Source of the DNA: Mucilaginibacter sp.
Lineage (GTDB): Bacteria; Bacteroidota; Bacteroidia; Sphingobacteriales; Sphingobacteriaceae
Reading direction: 5' to 3'
DNA: 64,000 nt
NCBI GenBank assembly: GCA_028288025.1
Contig: JAQBOM010000020.1
Coordinates: 62,001 to 126,000, forward strand
Program-made: the position numbers and the translations under genes
The notes under the pieces: generated by a model
What the model was told of the DNA's origin: nothing
The model's database searches: none
What the model saw: only the letters and a program-made list of their open reading frames with translations
In this document: positions 17,618-26,719 of the stretch, piece after piece
How positions within the stretch are numbered: position 1 is the stretch's first letter
Layout: each line of letters begins with the position of its first letter

Positions 17618-18621
17618 CGCCGTAATATTTGTTTGTAAAGCCCCAGATACTCGTCAACCATTTTTTCGGACGAAAATTGCGCGGCTGCCCAATTGTGGCA
17701 ATCCCGGCGGTTTATATGTTTAAGCTGGTCAACAGCATCAACTGCTTCATTCACATTGTTTACTAAAAATCCGGTTTCGCCGCTTTTTATTAATTCGGGC
17801 ATAGCGCCCTTGTTGTAGGCTATTACAGGTGTGCCGCATAGCATAGCCTCGGCCACGCTCATCCCGAAAGGTTCGTTAAAACTGATCGGGTGCAATAAAG
17901 CAAAAGCCTTTCCGAGTAATGATTTTCGTTGGTGAGGTTCGGCATTACCTAAATATTCGATCTGTTCACTTAATTGGGACTCTATCTTTTCTCTGAAATA
18001 ATTGGCATCCTGCACCAAACCGGCAATAAATAATTTCCGGCCGCTTTTCTTAGCAATCTCTATCGCATCCGCCGCGCCCTTATCAGGATGTATCCTGCCG
18101 AAGTATAAAAGATACTCGTCGGGCGTTTGTGTGAACTCAAAATCTTTAATATTTAATCCGTTATAAACTGTTGCCAGGTAGTTCAACTCCGGGCTGCGGT
18201 CGGCATTGCTGATGGAAACATAATGCCCGGCTGAATTATACTTTTTATATATCGGGATGATCTTAGGCGATGAAAACCCATGTATAGTGGTAATCACCGG
18301 CGTTTTTATTAACGCGGAATAGGTGAGCGGCAAAAAATCAAAATTGTTGTGGATAATATCAAACTGCGACGCTTTTTCCATCAGATTACTGATGTGCAGG
18401 CACTCCAGTACTTTCGCGTCCTGATTGCAGTCTTCCTCATACCCGCTTTCACATATCGACTCAAGGTTCCCGGCAGTTATAGAATCGCCGGTGGCAAACA
18501 AGGTCACGTCAATTCCTTTTTGTATTAAACCTTCGGTTATATTTGAGGCCACCTGTTCCCAGGGCCCGTAATGCCGGGGCGGCGTCCGCCAGGCAACAGG
18601 TGCCAAAACAGCTACTTTCAT
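17614..18621 (-). CDS. Glycosyltransferase family 4
   Basis: A 335-residue GT-B fold enzyme. The N-terminal acceptor domain starts MKVAVLAPVAWRTPPRHYGPWE. The C-terminal donor-binding domain contains LLYFGRIHPDKG and the E-x7-E element within NEPFGMSVAEAMLCG, as in retaining GT4 enzymes. It is likely cytoplasmic or membrane-associated and uses a nucleotide sugar. The gene follows the larger GT gene by 30 bases on the same strand and overlaps the GH130 gene end to end by four bases. The product of the cluster may be a mannose-containing glycan or storage sugar, which is inference from GH130. Confidence 0.92.
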   Translation of the reverse strand: MKVAVLAPVAWRTPPRHYGPWEQVASNITEGLIQKGIDVTLFATGDSITAGNLESICESGYEEDCNQDAKVLECLHISNLMEKASQFDIIHNNFDFLPLTYSALIKTPVITTIHGFSSPKIIPIYKKYNSAGHYVSISNADRSPELNYLATVYNGLNIKDFEFTQTPDEYLLYFGRIHPDKGAADAIEIAKKSGRKLFIAGLVQDANYFREKIESQLSEQIEYLGNAEPHQRKSLLGKAFALLHPISFNEPFGMSVAEAMLCGTPVIAYNKGAMPELIKSGETGFLVNNVNEAVDAVDQLKHINRRDCHNWAAAQFSSEKMVDEYLGLYKQILRR

Positions 18622-18651
18622 TAAATATTTGCAGTTAAACTATGGTGTAAT

Positions 18652-20928
18652 TTAACACAATTCGACGTTCTGCCCTACTTTGTTGTATTCATATTCCAGC
18701 TCAAATGCCTTCAGGGCTGTTAAATGGGATATCAGGTAGGCCAAAGTACTTTCTGCGCCCTGGTTGCGGTTAATGCCGGTTGGCAGCAAACCATCACAAC
18801 AGCCTTTGGTTTCATGGTCATACAAAGGTGCGCGCAGCGTGTTTTCGCCAAGAAACCATTTATAGCTTAAAAACATTTTCTCAATATGTTCGGGCTTGTG
18901 AAAGGTTTGATAGGCCTGGAAATGCATCAGCACCATGGCCATCGTTTCAATAGCCTGCTGGTCGTATGTAGGGAACCTACCCCCCTTATAATACCAACCA
19001 TCATTACCCACAGGGCTCAAATAACCTTTAGATAAAGTAAGCTCATCTAAAAATGCTATCGTTTTTAAAGCAACCTCTTTTGCCGTTTCATTGCCTGTAA
19101 TTTCGCATGAGTGCAACAACGCTAAAGGCAGTATCGCATTATCATAGGTCATCTTCTCTTCAAACCAATCCCATCCGTCTGATTTGTTTTGCTCATATGC
19201 GTCGATCAGCGGTTGGGTAAGTCTTATCAGTTCATTAACCATTCCTTCATCGCCGGGTACAACCTTTAAATATAGGCTGATACCGATGATAGTATTTGCC
19301 ATTCCCCGTAAATGCTTTAGTGCTTTGAAATGGGAAAACGATTTGTGGAATAGCTCGGTCGCAAACTCCCTGTACGAATTACTTGCCGCACAGCCGATCA
19401 GATAACCCAGCGCCCAAATAGTCCGTCCGAATGAATCTTCTGAGCCTACTTCGTCAAGATATTGGCGGTTAAAACTTAAGAAGTTACGGAAGTTACCTTC
19501 TTCGGTTTGCATGTAGTGGATAAAGCTGAGGTACACCGGCAAAAGCTCGAACGCCTCCTTGCTTTTATTGCGTTGATAGGCCATTAATGCCATAATTAAT
19601 GCCCGTGCATTATCATCGAGGCAGTAACCTTCTTTCAGGTTTGGAATACCATATTTTGCATGCTGCACAATACCTGTATCGTCAGTTAGACGCAAAATAT
19701 GTGTTAAACTGAATTTTGGCATTATTTCAGGATCAACGATGCTATCTTTCAGTATCTTTTCACTAAAGAAATGCGTTGAACAAGCTTCCAATGCGACCTT
19801 TATAAATTCGGCGCCAACAACAGGCCAGCGTAAATGCAAGCCGTAGTCATAGGCGTTTTGTTTTAACTCGGTCAAAACCCGTTCCTGGTCAAGCAATTCA
19901 TTTATTATCTCTGCCAGTGCATCAGCGTTCTTAAATTCAAACAGCCGGCCGCGATTATCAGCCAGCAGCTCCGTTGCATGCCAGTATGGTGTGGAAACCA
20001 CCGCAGCCCCTGCTCCTACAGCATATGACAGCGTTCCGCTGGTAATCTGGGCCTCATTCAAATAAGGCGTAACATAAATATCGGCAGCCGACAGGTAATC
20101 AACCAGTTCATCTTCAGGAACAAACTTGTTGATAAAACTCAAATTTTTCGATACATTCAATTGCGTCGCTAAAGTTTTCAAATGATCCCGGTATTCCTCG
20201 CCGGAATTCTTTATTACGCCGGGATGGGTATTTCCCAATATCACATACATCACATCCGGGTGATTTTCGACAACTTTCGGAAGAGCCCGTATAACTGTTT
20301 CCAAACCCTTATTGCGGCTGATCAATCCAAACGTTAGCAATACCCGGTGATTTTTAAACGGGGTTAAATTTTTAACCGGATTATCTGCCGGCGCATCAAC
20401 ATCGGGCACGCCATGTTCAATTATTTGTATTTTTTCGGCGGGTATATCATATATCGTAGTTAGAAAATCCACTGCCCGCTGGCTCATTACAATCAATTTC
20501 GCCGACTGCTCGGCAATCTCACGGATAATAATGCGCTGAACGTAGCTGGGATCTTTCAATATGGTATGTAAAATGGAGATCAAAGGTTTTTCCAAACGAT
20601 TAAGTAATGGCAGAATATATATACCGCTTTCGCCGCCGTATATGCCGAACTCATGTTCCAGGATACAAACATCAGCATTGCTTGTATTGATATAATTGGC
20701 GGCCCGTATATAATCTTTTTGGTGATTCTGGCGAATAACATATTTCACCTCCTCCGGATACTCATATTCCTGTATGTTTTCCGAATCGTTCAAAGCAACC
20801 ACGAAACCGCCCTGCAGCAGCGTGCCTCTTTCGGGGAAGTTAGCGGTAATGGCATTCATTAAATTATGATTGAATGTAGCGATGCCACATTCACGGGGAG
20901 GATACGTTGATATATATGCTATTCTCAT
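18652..20928 (-). CDS. GT4 glycosyltransferase fused to a glycosidase-like toroid domain
   Basis: A 758-residue two-part protein. Residues 1 to about 390 are a GT-B glycosyltransferase starting MRIAYISTYPPRECGIATF, with LLTFGLISRNKGLET and a TSGTLSYAVGAGAAVVSTPYWHA donor site. Residues about 400-750 look like an alpha/alpha toroid, with LDDNARALIMALMAY, a Trp-Asp-Trp-Phe-Glu-Glu segment and QGAESTLAYL as in GH-type barrels. The fusion suggests synthesis and trimming, or recognition, of the same glycan. It is probably the first gene of a two-gene operon with the GT4 downstream. The toroid assignment is from motif pattern only. Confidence 0.9.
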   Translation of the reverse strand: MRIAYISTYPPRECGIATFNHNLMNAITANFPERGTLLQGGFVVALNDSENIQEYEYPEEVKYVIRQNHQKDYIRAANYINTSNADVCILEHEFGIYGGESGIYILPLLNRLEKPLISILHTILKDPSYVQRIIIREIAEQSAKLIVMSQRAVDFLTTIYDIPAEKIQIIEHGVPDVDAPADNPVKNLTPFKNHRVLLTFGLISRNKGLETVIRALPKVVENHPDVMYVILGNTHPGVIKNSGEEYRDHLKTLATQLNVSKNLSFINKFVPEDELVDYLSAADIYVTPYLNEAQITSGTLSYAVGAGAAVVSTPYWHATELLADNRGRLFEFKNADALAEIINELLDQERVLTELKQNAYDYGLHLRWPVVGAEFIKVALEACSTHFFSEKILKDSIVDPEIMPKFSLTHILRLTDDTGIVQHAKYGIPNLKEGYCLDDNARALIMALMAYQRNKSKEAFELLPVYLSFIHYMQTEEGNFRNFLSFNRQYLDEVGSEDSFGRTIWALGYLIGCAASNSYREFATELFHKSFSHFKALKHLRGMANTIIGISLYLKVVPGDEGMVNELIRLTQPLIDAYEQNKSDGWDWFEEKMTYDNAILPLALLHSCEITGNETAKEVALKTIAFLDELTLSKGYLSPVGNDGWYYKGGRFPTYDQQAIETMAMVLMHFQAYQTFHKPEHIEKMFLSYKWFLGENTLRAPLYDHETKGCCDGLLPTGINRNQGAESTLAYLISHLTALKAFELEYEYNKVGQNVELC

Positions 20929-21318
20929 TTAAAAATATTCTCCCTTTTTTGTATAGTTCCACGCGCCGGGATATTACGCAAGGTTATCGTACTGTTAATT
21001 AATATTTAATGCACCCAGGGGTTTCGCGTTCTTAAAGACAATCTGCAGAGGGCAGACAGCTGGTTATTAGTTCTACAGTTACCGGCACATATATTATTCT
21101 GAGTTGATAAGTTGTTGAATTAATAACACAGGTATTGCTATTTTGTTTAGAAGCTTACCAGGAAAAAATACGGTTTCGATAAAATAATATGCACTTTTAT
21201 GCTAAACCATACTGTTTACTCCAATCACTCCCAACTGGCATAAACCATGCCATGAAAATAAAACAGGATAACAAGAACGAGATATGATGAGAAACCGTAC
21301 TTAATTTACGGTTAATAT
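20929..21318. other. 390-base gap with no recognised gene
   Basis: The gap is AT-rich and holds only very short open frames. A 7-bp inverted repeat at 21293-21299 and 21307-21313 lies just after the aminotransferase stop and could be a weak terminator for it. The promoter of the glycosyltransferase operon should lie near 20930-21050 on the minus strand but was not identified. Confidence 0.5.
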
Positions 21319-22512
21319 TTAAGAACAATGCTCAATGGCTTCCATAATAACCGAACAGGCCTTTTTAATTTCATCGGGGGTTATAATGAGTGGTGGCGCT
21401 ATCCGCATAGCATTGCTGCAATGTAAAAACCAGTCGGTAATTACACCCTGGTCAATACAGCGGTCTATTATTTTTTTATTGTGTTCGAAACTTTCAAATT
21501 CAACGGCAAGCATTAACCCTGCTCCGCGTATTTCTCTTATAGCAGGGTGAACGAGGATACTTCTAAATAATGTTTCCTTTTCGGCGACAGTATTGATAAG
21601 GTTTTCATTTAGCAATACTTCCAGGGCTGCCAACCCTGACGCACAGCATACCGGGTGACCGCCGAAGGTGGTAATATGCCCCAGGATCGGGTTTTCCTTG
21701 AGTGACGACATAATATCGCCCGATGATATAAAGGCCCCCACAGGCATGCCCCCACCCAGTGCCTTAGCCAGTAAAAGTATATCGGGTACAATTCCAAAAT
21801 GCTCAAAGGCAAATAATTTACCCGTCCGTCCGAAGGCTGCCTGTATTTCATCCAGGATCAATAAAGTACCGGTTTCATCACAGCGGGCGCGCAACGCCTG
21901 CATATACTCTGCATCCGGAACCCGCACGCCGGCCTCGCCTTGTACGGTTTCAATAATAACACAAGCTGTTTGATTGTCGATAAGATCAAGGTCGGCGGTA
22001 TTATTGTAGCGGATAAAATCAACACCTGGCAACAATGGCCGGTAGGCCTGTTTAAACTCTTCATTACCCATTATACTCAGCGCACCGTGTGTGCTGCCAT
22101 GATAAGAATTTTCAAATGCAACAATACGCTGCCTGCCTGTGTACCGCTTAGCCAGTTTCAATGCGCCTTCAACTGCTTCGGCACCCGAATTAGTAAAATA
22201 AACCGATTGTAAAATTGGTGGTAAAATTGAAACAAGTTTTTCGGCAAAGCGTACCTGCGGGGTTTGCACATACTCGCCATACACCATTAGGTGCATGTAT
22301 TTATCCAGCTGTTGTTTTATGGCATTTATAACATAGGGATTACTATGTCCCAGGTTACTTACACCAATGCCTGATATTAAATCAACATAGGCTTTTCCCT
22401 CGCTGTTATACATGTAGATACCTTCGGCACGCTCAAATTCAAGTAAAAGCGGAAAATTAGTGGTTTGGGCGTTATTGGCTAAAAATAACTGGCGAAGGGT
22501 GGGCATGCACAA
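21319..22512 (-). CDS. Class III PLP-dependent aminotransferase
   Basis: A 397-residue fold-type I aminotransferase like acetylornithine/ornithine aminotransferases. NSGAEAVEGALKLAKRYTGR binds the PLP phosphate, LILDEIQAAFGRTGK carries the PLP-stacking Asp, and the Schiff-base Lys is in LLAKALGGGMPVGA. Two nearby Met codons (22512 and 22506) could be the start; the choice changes two residues. It stands alone rather than in an arginine cluster, so the amino donor may be ornithine, acetylornithine or another omega-amine. The gene name is therefore left open. Confidence 0.92.
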   Translation of the reverse strand: MCMPTLRQLFLANNAQTTNFPLLLEFERAEGIYMYNSEGKAYVDLISGIGVSNLGHSNPYVINAIKQQLDKYMHLMVYGEYVQTPQVRFAEKLVSILPPILQSVYFTNSGAEAVEGALKLAKRYTGRQRIVAFENSYHGSTHGALSIMGNEEFKQAYRPLLPGVDFIRYNNTADLDLIDNQTACVIIETVQGEAGVRVPDAEYMQALRARCDETGTLLILDEIQAAFGRTGKLFAFEHFGIVPDILLLAKALGGGMPVGAFISSGDIMSSLKENPILGHITTFGGHPVCCASGLAALEVLLNENLINTVAEKETLFRSILVHPAIREIRGAGLMLAVEFESFEHNKKIIDRCIDQGVITDWFLHCSNAMRIAPPLIITPDEIKKACSVIMEAIEHCS

Positions 22513-22607
22513 AAATAAGTCAAAAGTCCTGAGTTCTGAGTCTTAAGCCTGGAATTTTCTTTAGTGAAGAAATTACATTAAGGACTTAGGTTCCGATAAA
22601 GACTTAA

Positions 22608-23093
22608 TTAGTCTCCCGCGCGCACGCTGCGCTCGTTTAATATATTCAGCATTTCGTCATTAAACGCACGCTCGCTTTTATAAAGCTCGCTAACCTTATC
22701 GGCGGGTAACACCCTTAAAAACTGGCGGCTATAGTTTTTTTTTATGTTGACGATCTGGCTTTCGTATTCAAGGTCCTTCCTGATCTGTTCTGTTCCGTCT
22801 ACTGACTTATCCGAATTATTCATACGTTTCAGTATCCGCACTGCTGTAAGTTCCTGGATATATTGCCGGTAAATGGGCCAGAAGGCACGTGATTCGTTAG
22901 CAGTCAGTTTTAACTGTTTACCGATGAAGCTTTCCTTTACCTGTTCAACTTTACTGATAGGGCGAGTGGTTGCCCGGTTTGTTGAATAGTTACCCTGGGC
23001 CGGTGCGCGTAGGGGCAACTGGCCAAAGCTATAACTTCCAAAAACAAGTATAAATAATATACAAAAAATAGGCCTGATAAACTTATTCATCAT
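22608..23093 (-). CDS. Secreted Spy/CpxP-like protein of a sigma-factor operon
   Basis: A 161-residue protein with a signal peptide (about 1-24), then a helical domain with an LTANESRAFWPIYRQY stretch at 63-78. This resembles the LTxxExxxFWPxYxxY pattern of small periplasmic proteins in Bacteroidota sigma/anti-sigma operons. It starts seven bases after the anti-sigma-like gene on the same strand. By analogy with Spy and CpxP it may be a periplasmic chaperone or a stress sensor that reports to the sigma factor; that is inference. The rest of the sequence is charged helix with no cysteines. Confidence 0.8.
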   Translation of the reverse strand: MMNKFIRPIFCILFILVFGSYSFGQLPLRAPAQGNYSTNRATTRPISKVEQVKESFIGKQLKLTANESRAFWPIYRQYIQELTAVRILKRMNNSDKSVDGTEQIRKDLEYESQIVNIKKNYSRQFLRVLPADKVSELYKSERAFNDEMLNILNERSVRAGD

Positions 23094-23099
23094 CGTATA

Positions 23100-23837
23100 T
23101 TATTGAACACTATCTGCATAATCCTGTAACGCTTTTTTTAAATTGTCATTATTAACAGGGGTGCCTTCCGTAACAACCGTTTGCTGCGTTTCGCCCGCAT
23201 CAACGTTTAACTTCAGGTAACTTTTGATCTCATCAATGGAAACATTTGACAACTGCTTATGCAAAAATGAATTTTTATGCACATTAGCCGGGTTGGTTAA
23301 CTGCATTATTAGTATACCACCTCCTATTATCAAAGCAAAACAGGCAGCCGTAGCGTATTTAATTGCTGTTGTAGCAAACATCTTCCTGATAACGCCCCTT
23401 CTATTGGTTGCACTTACATTAACGGTTTTATCTAAAATATTTTTAGATAGCTCGTCAAAATAACCAGCCGGAACTGCGAAGTGTTCTTCAGCAACGCCTA
23501 CAGCCTGCTCAACAAATATTCTGCTTTTAATATTAAGCTCAAGTTCATCAAAATAGCCCTCCGGGACCGAAAACCCTGTATTATTAGTATTTATCGCCCC
23601 ATCAATGGCAATCCTGCGTTGTATATTACCGGTCAGTTCGTCAAAATAATTCTCCGGAACAGTAAAACCTCCCGTACCTATCCCATCTTTTAATTCAGTT
23701 AAATTTTTGTAAGATACAATACGATCTCCCAGGTCATCAAAATAACCCGCAGGCACGGCAAACGGATTAGCAGGACTAATCTGTTTAAGCGCTGTGTAAT
23801 CATTCAGCCAATCTCTATTTTCTTTATCGCTCTTCAT
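23100..23837 (-). CDS. Anti-sigma-like membrane protein with four F-x-VP-x-x-YFDEL repeats
   Basis: A 245-residue protein with four near-identical motifs of the form F-x-VP-(AEP)-(GN)-YFD-(DE)-L at residues 26-36, 58-68, 89-99 and 120-130, spaced 31-32 residues apart. A single membrane helix follows at about 160-180, then a periplasmic tail. The layout, with repeats in the cytoplasm, one helix and a sigma factor gene just upstream, fits an anti-sigma factor. The repeats could be sigma- or partner-binding sites. No ZAS zinc motif is seen. It lies between the sigma gene (50 bases) and the Spy-like gene (6 bases). Confidence 0.82.
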   Translation of the reverse strand: MKSDKENRDWLNDYTALKQISPANPFAVPAGYFDDLGDRIVSYKNLTELKDGIGTGGFTVPENYFDELTGNIQRRIAIDGAINTNNTGFSVPEGYFDELELNIKSRIFVEQAVGVAEEHFAVPAGYFDELSKNILDKTVNVSATNRRGVIRKMFATTAIKYATAACFALIIGGGILIMQLTNPANVHKNSFLHKQLSNVSIDEIKSYLKLNVDAGETQQTVVTEGTPVNNDNLKKALQDYADSVQ

Positions 23838-23887
23838 ATCTTAACTATAGATGATATAATTGCCAAAAGGTTTAAATTTAATTTAAA

Positions 23888-24442
23888 TTAATCTTTCGAT
23901 AGTAAGTATGCTTCAATTTTTTTTACGGCCAAGTGAAAAGAAGCTTTTAATGCGCCTACACTTGTTCCAACCACCTGCGATATCTCTTCGTATTTCATGT
24001 CGTCAAAGTACTTCATGTTAAATACCAATCGCTGCTTTTCGGGTAGGGTGATTAACGCCTCCTGTAGCTTTCGCTGCGCCTGGTCACCGTTAAAATAGCT
24101 TGAATCAGCTAAAGTTTCAGATAAATCGTAAGCTTCATCATCAAGCGAAATATTATTTCGCTGCTTTTTCTTATTAAGGAAGGTAATACATTCATTAGTG
24201 GCAATGCGGTACATCCAGGTATACAATTGCGCATCGTTGCGGAAACCGCCCAGGTTTTTCCAAACCTTTATAAATACATCCTGCACAAGGTCGTCGGCAT
24301 CGTCGTGGTCAATAACCATGCGGCGTACATGCCAGTAAATTTTTTGCTGGTACTTTTTAAGCAATAAATTAAATGCCTCATTCCGGGTTCTTTCGTCCTG
24401 GAACTTGCTTAAAATCTCTGCGTCGTCAACCTCTATTGGCAT
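23888..24442 (-). CDS. ECF-type RNA polymerase sigma factor
   Basis: A 184-residue sigma factor with region 2 at about 20-95 (DDADDLVQDVFIKVWKNL, then WMYRIATNECITFL) and region 4 at about 125-180 (LPEKQRLVFNMKYFDDMKYEEISQ, followed by a recognition helix). It heads a three-gene minus-strand operon with the repeat-bearing anti-sigma-like gene and the Spy-like gene. This order is common in Bacteroidota. The signal it answers to is likely envelope-related, an inference from the periplasmic partner. Confidence 0.95.
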   Translation of the reverse strand: MPIEVDDAEILSKFQDERTRNEAFNLLLKKYQQKIYWHVRRMVIDHDDADDLVQDVFIKVWKNLGGFRNDAQLYTWMYRIATNECITFLNKKKQRNNISLDDEAYDLSETLADSSYFNGDQAQRKLQEALITLPEKQRLVFNMKYFDDMKYEEISQVVGTSVGALKASFHLAVKKIEAYLLSKD

Positions 24443-24534
24443 GTATTAATGTTTACTGCTTAAATAGCTATCTGCTTTTTTTGTTTTCGGTAGCAATTAT
24501 ATCAATTATCCGGGAAAACCGGTACTTCGGCGGA

Positions 24535-24996
24535 TTATTTTAAAAGGTCTATTATCTGCTGCGACGAGTTTTGCGAATCAACTTTATCTATTATCTTATT
24601 AATTGTCCCGTCGGCCTTTATGATGAATGTTTTTCGTGCTGTACCCATATATTTTTTACCATACATATTTTTCTCAACCCAAACGCCATACGCTTCAACT
24701 ATGGTTTTATCGGTATCGGCAATTAAGGTAAATGGCAGGCTATACTTACTTTCAAATTTTTTGTGCGATTTTTCGTCGTCGGTACTAACGCCGATTATTT
24801 CAAACCCCTTCGCTATTAGCGACTGATAATTATCCCTGAAACTGCACGCCTCAGCAGTGCAGCCCGGCGTATCATCCTTCGGGTAAAAATACAGGATCAC
24901 GTTCATACCCTTAAAATCAGATAACGAAACTGTTTTGCCGTTTTGATCCTTAGCAGTGAAATCGGGGGCTTTATCGCCTTCTTTTAATGTTGACAT
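24535..24996 (-). CDS. bcp: Thioredoxin-dependent thiol peroxidase (Bcp/PrxQ)
   Basis: A 153-residue atypical two-cysteine peroxiredoxin. The peroxidatic Cys is at residue 46 in TPGCTAEAC and the resolving Cys is at 51, the usual five-residue spacing. It reduces hydrogen peroxide and organic peroxides using thioredoxin in the cytoplasm. It is the last gene of a tight operon: the M23 peptidase gene ends two bases before its start. Length and sequence are standard. Confidence 0.95.
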   Translation of the reverse strand: MSTLKEGDKAPDFTAKDQNGKTVSLSDFKGMNVILYFYPKDDTPGCTAEACSFRDNYQSLIAKGFEIIGVSTDDEKSHKKFESKYSLPFTLIADTDKTIVEAYGVWVEKNMYGKKYMGTARKTFIIKADGTINKIIDKVDSQNSSQQIIDLLK

Positions 24997-24998
24997 AA

Positions 24999-26717
24999 CT
25001 ATCTGTAAAATTCGGCTGTATAATTCGAATTGTTATTTTTATTATCGCTAACGTTTAATTCAAATATATGTTTACCGGCTGCAATATCGTTATTAAAGGT
25101 GTAACTTAATATCCTGGTTTTATAGTCCCACTCCATTAATACCCATTTGCCGTCTATTTTGCCGTTATAAGTATTAATACCGGATAAGCCATCGCTTATT
25201 TTTAAAAATATTGCACGCGCCTTTGACATATTTACGCCATTACGGATATTTATTGGAACGATACGGGGCGGTACCGTATCAAGCTTAATATAAAAATCAC
25301 CGAACGACCTTGCAGTTGTTTTAATGTATCCATCCTGATAGATGCCACCGTCACATATACCTGTTGTGCTTACTATCACAGCTTTATCCGCATATCTCCC
25401 AATGGTACTGTCGGGTTTTATCCAAAGGTCGTAGCTATCATGTATCGGTGTAAACCTGTTATGGATACGGTGTATCGCCGAAAATGTACCAGGCTTTTTA
25501 GGTAACGTTGAATAAGTAAAATCAAGATCGTCGTATAGGTTTCCGGGCGCTATACTCACCGTGACTTTCGCATTGCTAAACTCATTCTTTTGGTTATAAT
25601 GAAATGCAGTCCCGGCTGCCTTAACAACCGTGGCCGAAACTCTTGCCGGGGCCGATCTGACTTTAAGATTTAACGACGAGACATTGCCCGCAACGTCTTT
25701 AATAATATACTCAACCTGGTGCAGTCCATCGTCGTTAAAGTTTATTATACCACGATTAACGGATTGCGGGTACACCGATATCTTACTTCCCGGTAATATA
25801 AAACATTTTTGAATGTGCCGGTGTGTGGCGACAAATTCAGGATAATCAAGGTAGGCGTTAACGGCATGCGTCTGGTCAAAAGCAAATCGTTCAACGGCAA
25901 ATGTATAAACCGTTTTGCCATCAAGCTTTAGCTCAACTGAATATACGCCGTTGTGGTTGGCCGATGTGCTATTCATATCCGTTGCTGCTATGCCAAAGCC
26001 GATAGCTCCGCTTAGGTTAATAACGCCCGGATTTTTTAAATGATAAGTGCCGCCTCTCCCGGTAACGGCTAAAAACTGGCGGGGCGTTTTCTCGCTGAAA
26101 GGGTTCCCGTTGAGATGGTAGATACTTATTGACGTGATAGAAGGTGGCACCCTGTCGGGGATAGTTAAGCCAAATAGCTGGGGGTTAATAGTTTCTTCTG
26201 TTGCTGAATCGCGTAACTCGAAATGCAGATGCGGGCCGGCCGAAGCCCCCGCGTTACCGGACCACGCTATCACGTCATCCTTGCATACCGGCAGTTGCGT
26301 AAGCGGCAATTTAATATCAATCTCGAACTTCTGCTGCTTGTATTGCTCACTGTGCACCAGTTTCGCCATTTCCGGCGCAAAGCGTTCAATGTGGCCATAA
26401 ACCGAGGTATAGCCGTTGGGATGGGTGATATATATGGCATTTCCAAATCCGCCGAATTGGACCAGCAGCCGTGAAACGTAGCCGTCAAACACAGCGTGTA
26501 CCGGGTAGCCCGTGCGCTGGTTAGTTTTAAAATCAAGCCCGGCATGAAAATGGTTTGGCCTTAGTTCGCCAAATGTCCCGGCGGTTACTGGTAAAATATC
26601 AAGCGGATAGCGGAAGTAGCCTTTTGGATAGGCCCGGCTTTGGACTATGGTTTGTGAAAAAACGTTGCAGTAAAAGCTAAAAATCAGGGTTAACAAAATA
26701 AAAAACCTTTTTACCAT
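24999..26717 (-). CDS. Secreted M23 family metallopeptidase with C-terminal beta domains
   Basis: A 572-residue protein with a signal peptide (about 1-21). The LytM/M23 peptidase domain covers about residues 30-175, with zinc ligands in HFHAGLDF (His58 and Asp62) and GPHLHFELRD (His163, His165). The remaining 400 residues are beta-rich, predicted immunoglobulin-like or barrel-like repeats, possibly for anchoring or substrate contact. M23 enzymes cut peptidoglycan peptide bridges or act as scaffolds. Here all zinc ligands are kept, so activity is likely. It is spaced by two bases from genes on both sides, in one operon. Confidence 0.9.
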   Translation of the reverse strand: MVKRFFILLTLIFSFYCNVFSQTIVQSRAYPKGYFRYPLDILPVTAGTFGELRPNHFHAGLDFKTNQRTGYPVHAVFDGYVSRLLVQFGGFGNAIYITHPNGYTSVYGHIERFAPEMAKLVHSEQYKQQKFEIDIKLPLTQLPVCKDDVIAWSGNAGASAGPHLHFELRDSATEETINPQLFGLTIPDRVPPSITSISIYHLNGNPFSEKTPRQFLAVTGRGGTYHLKNPGVINLSGAIGFGIAATDMNSTSANHNGVYSVELKLDGKTVYTFAVERFAFDQTHAVNAYLDYPEFVATHRHIQKCFILPGSKISVYPQSVNRGIINFNDDGLHQVEYIIKDVAGNVSSLNLKVRSAPARVSATVVKAAGTAFHYNQKNEFSNAKVTVSIAPGNLYDDLDFTYSTLPKKPGTFSAIHRIHNRFTPIHDSYDLWIKPDSTIGRYADKAVIVSTTGICDGGIYQDGYIKTTARSFGDFYIKLDTVPPRIVPINIRNGVNMSKARAIFLKISDGLSGINTYNGKIDGKWVLMEWDYKTRILSYTFNNDIAAGKHIFELNVSDNKNNNSNYTAEFYR

Positions 26718-26719
26718 GC

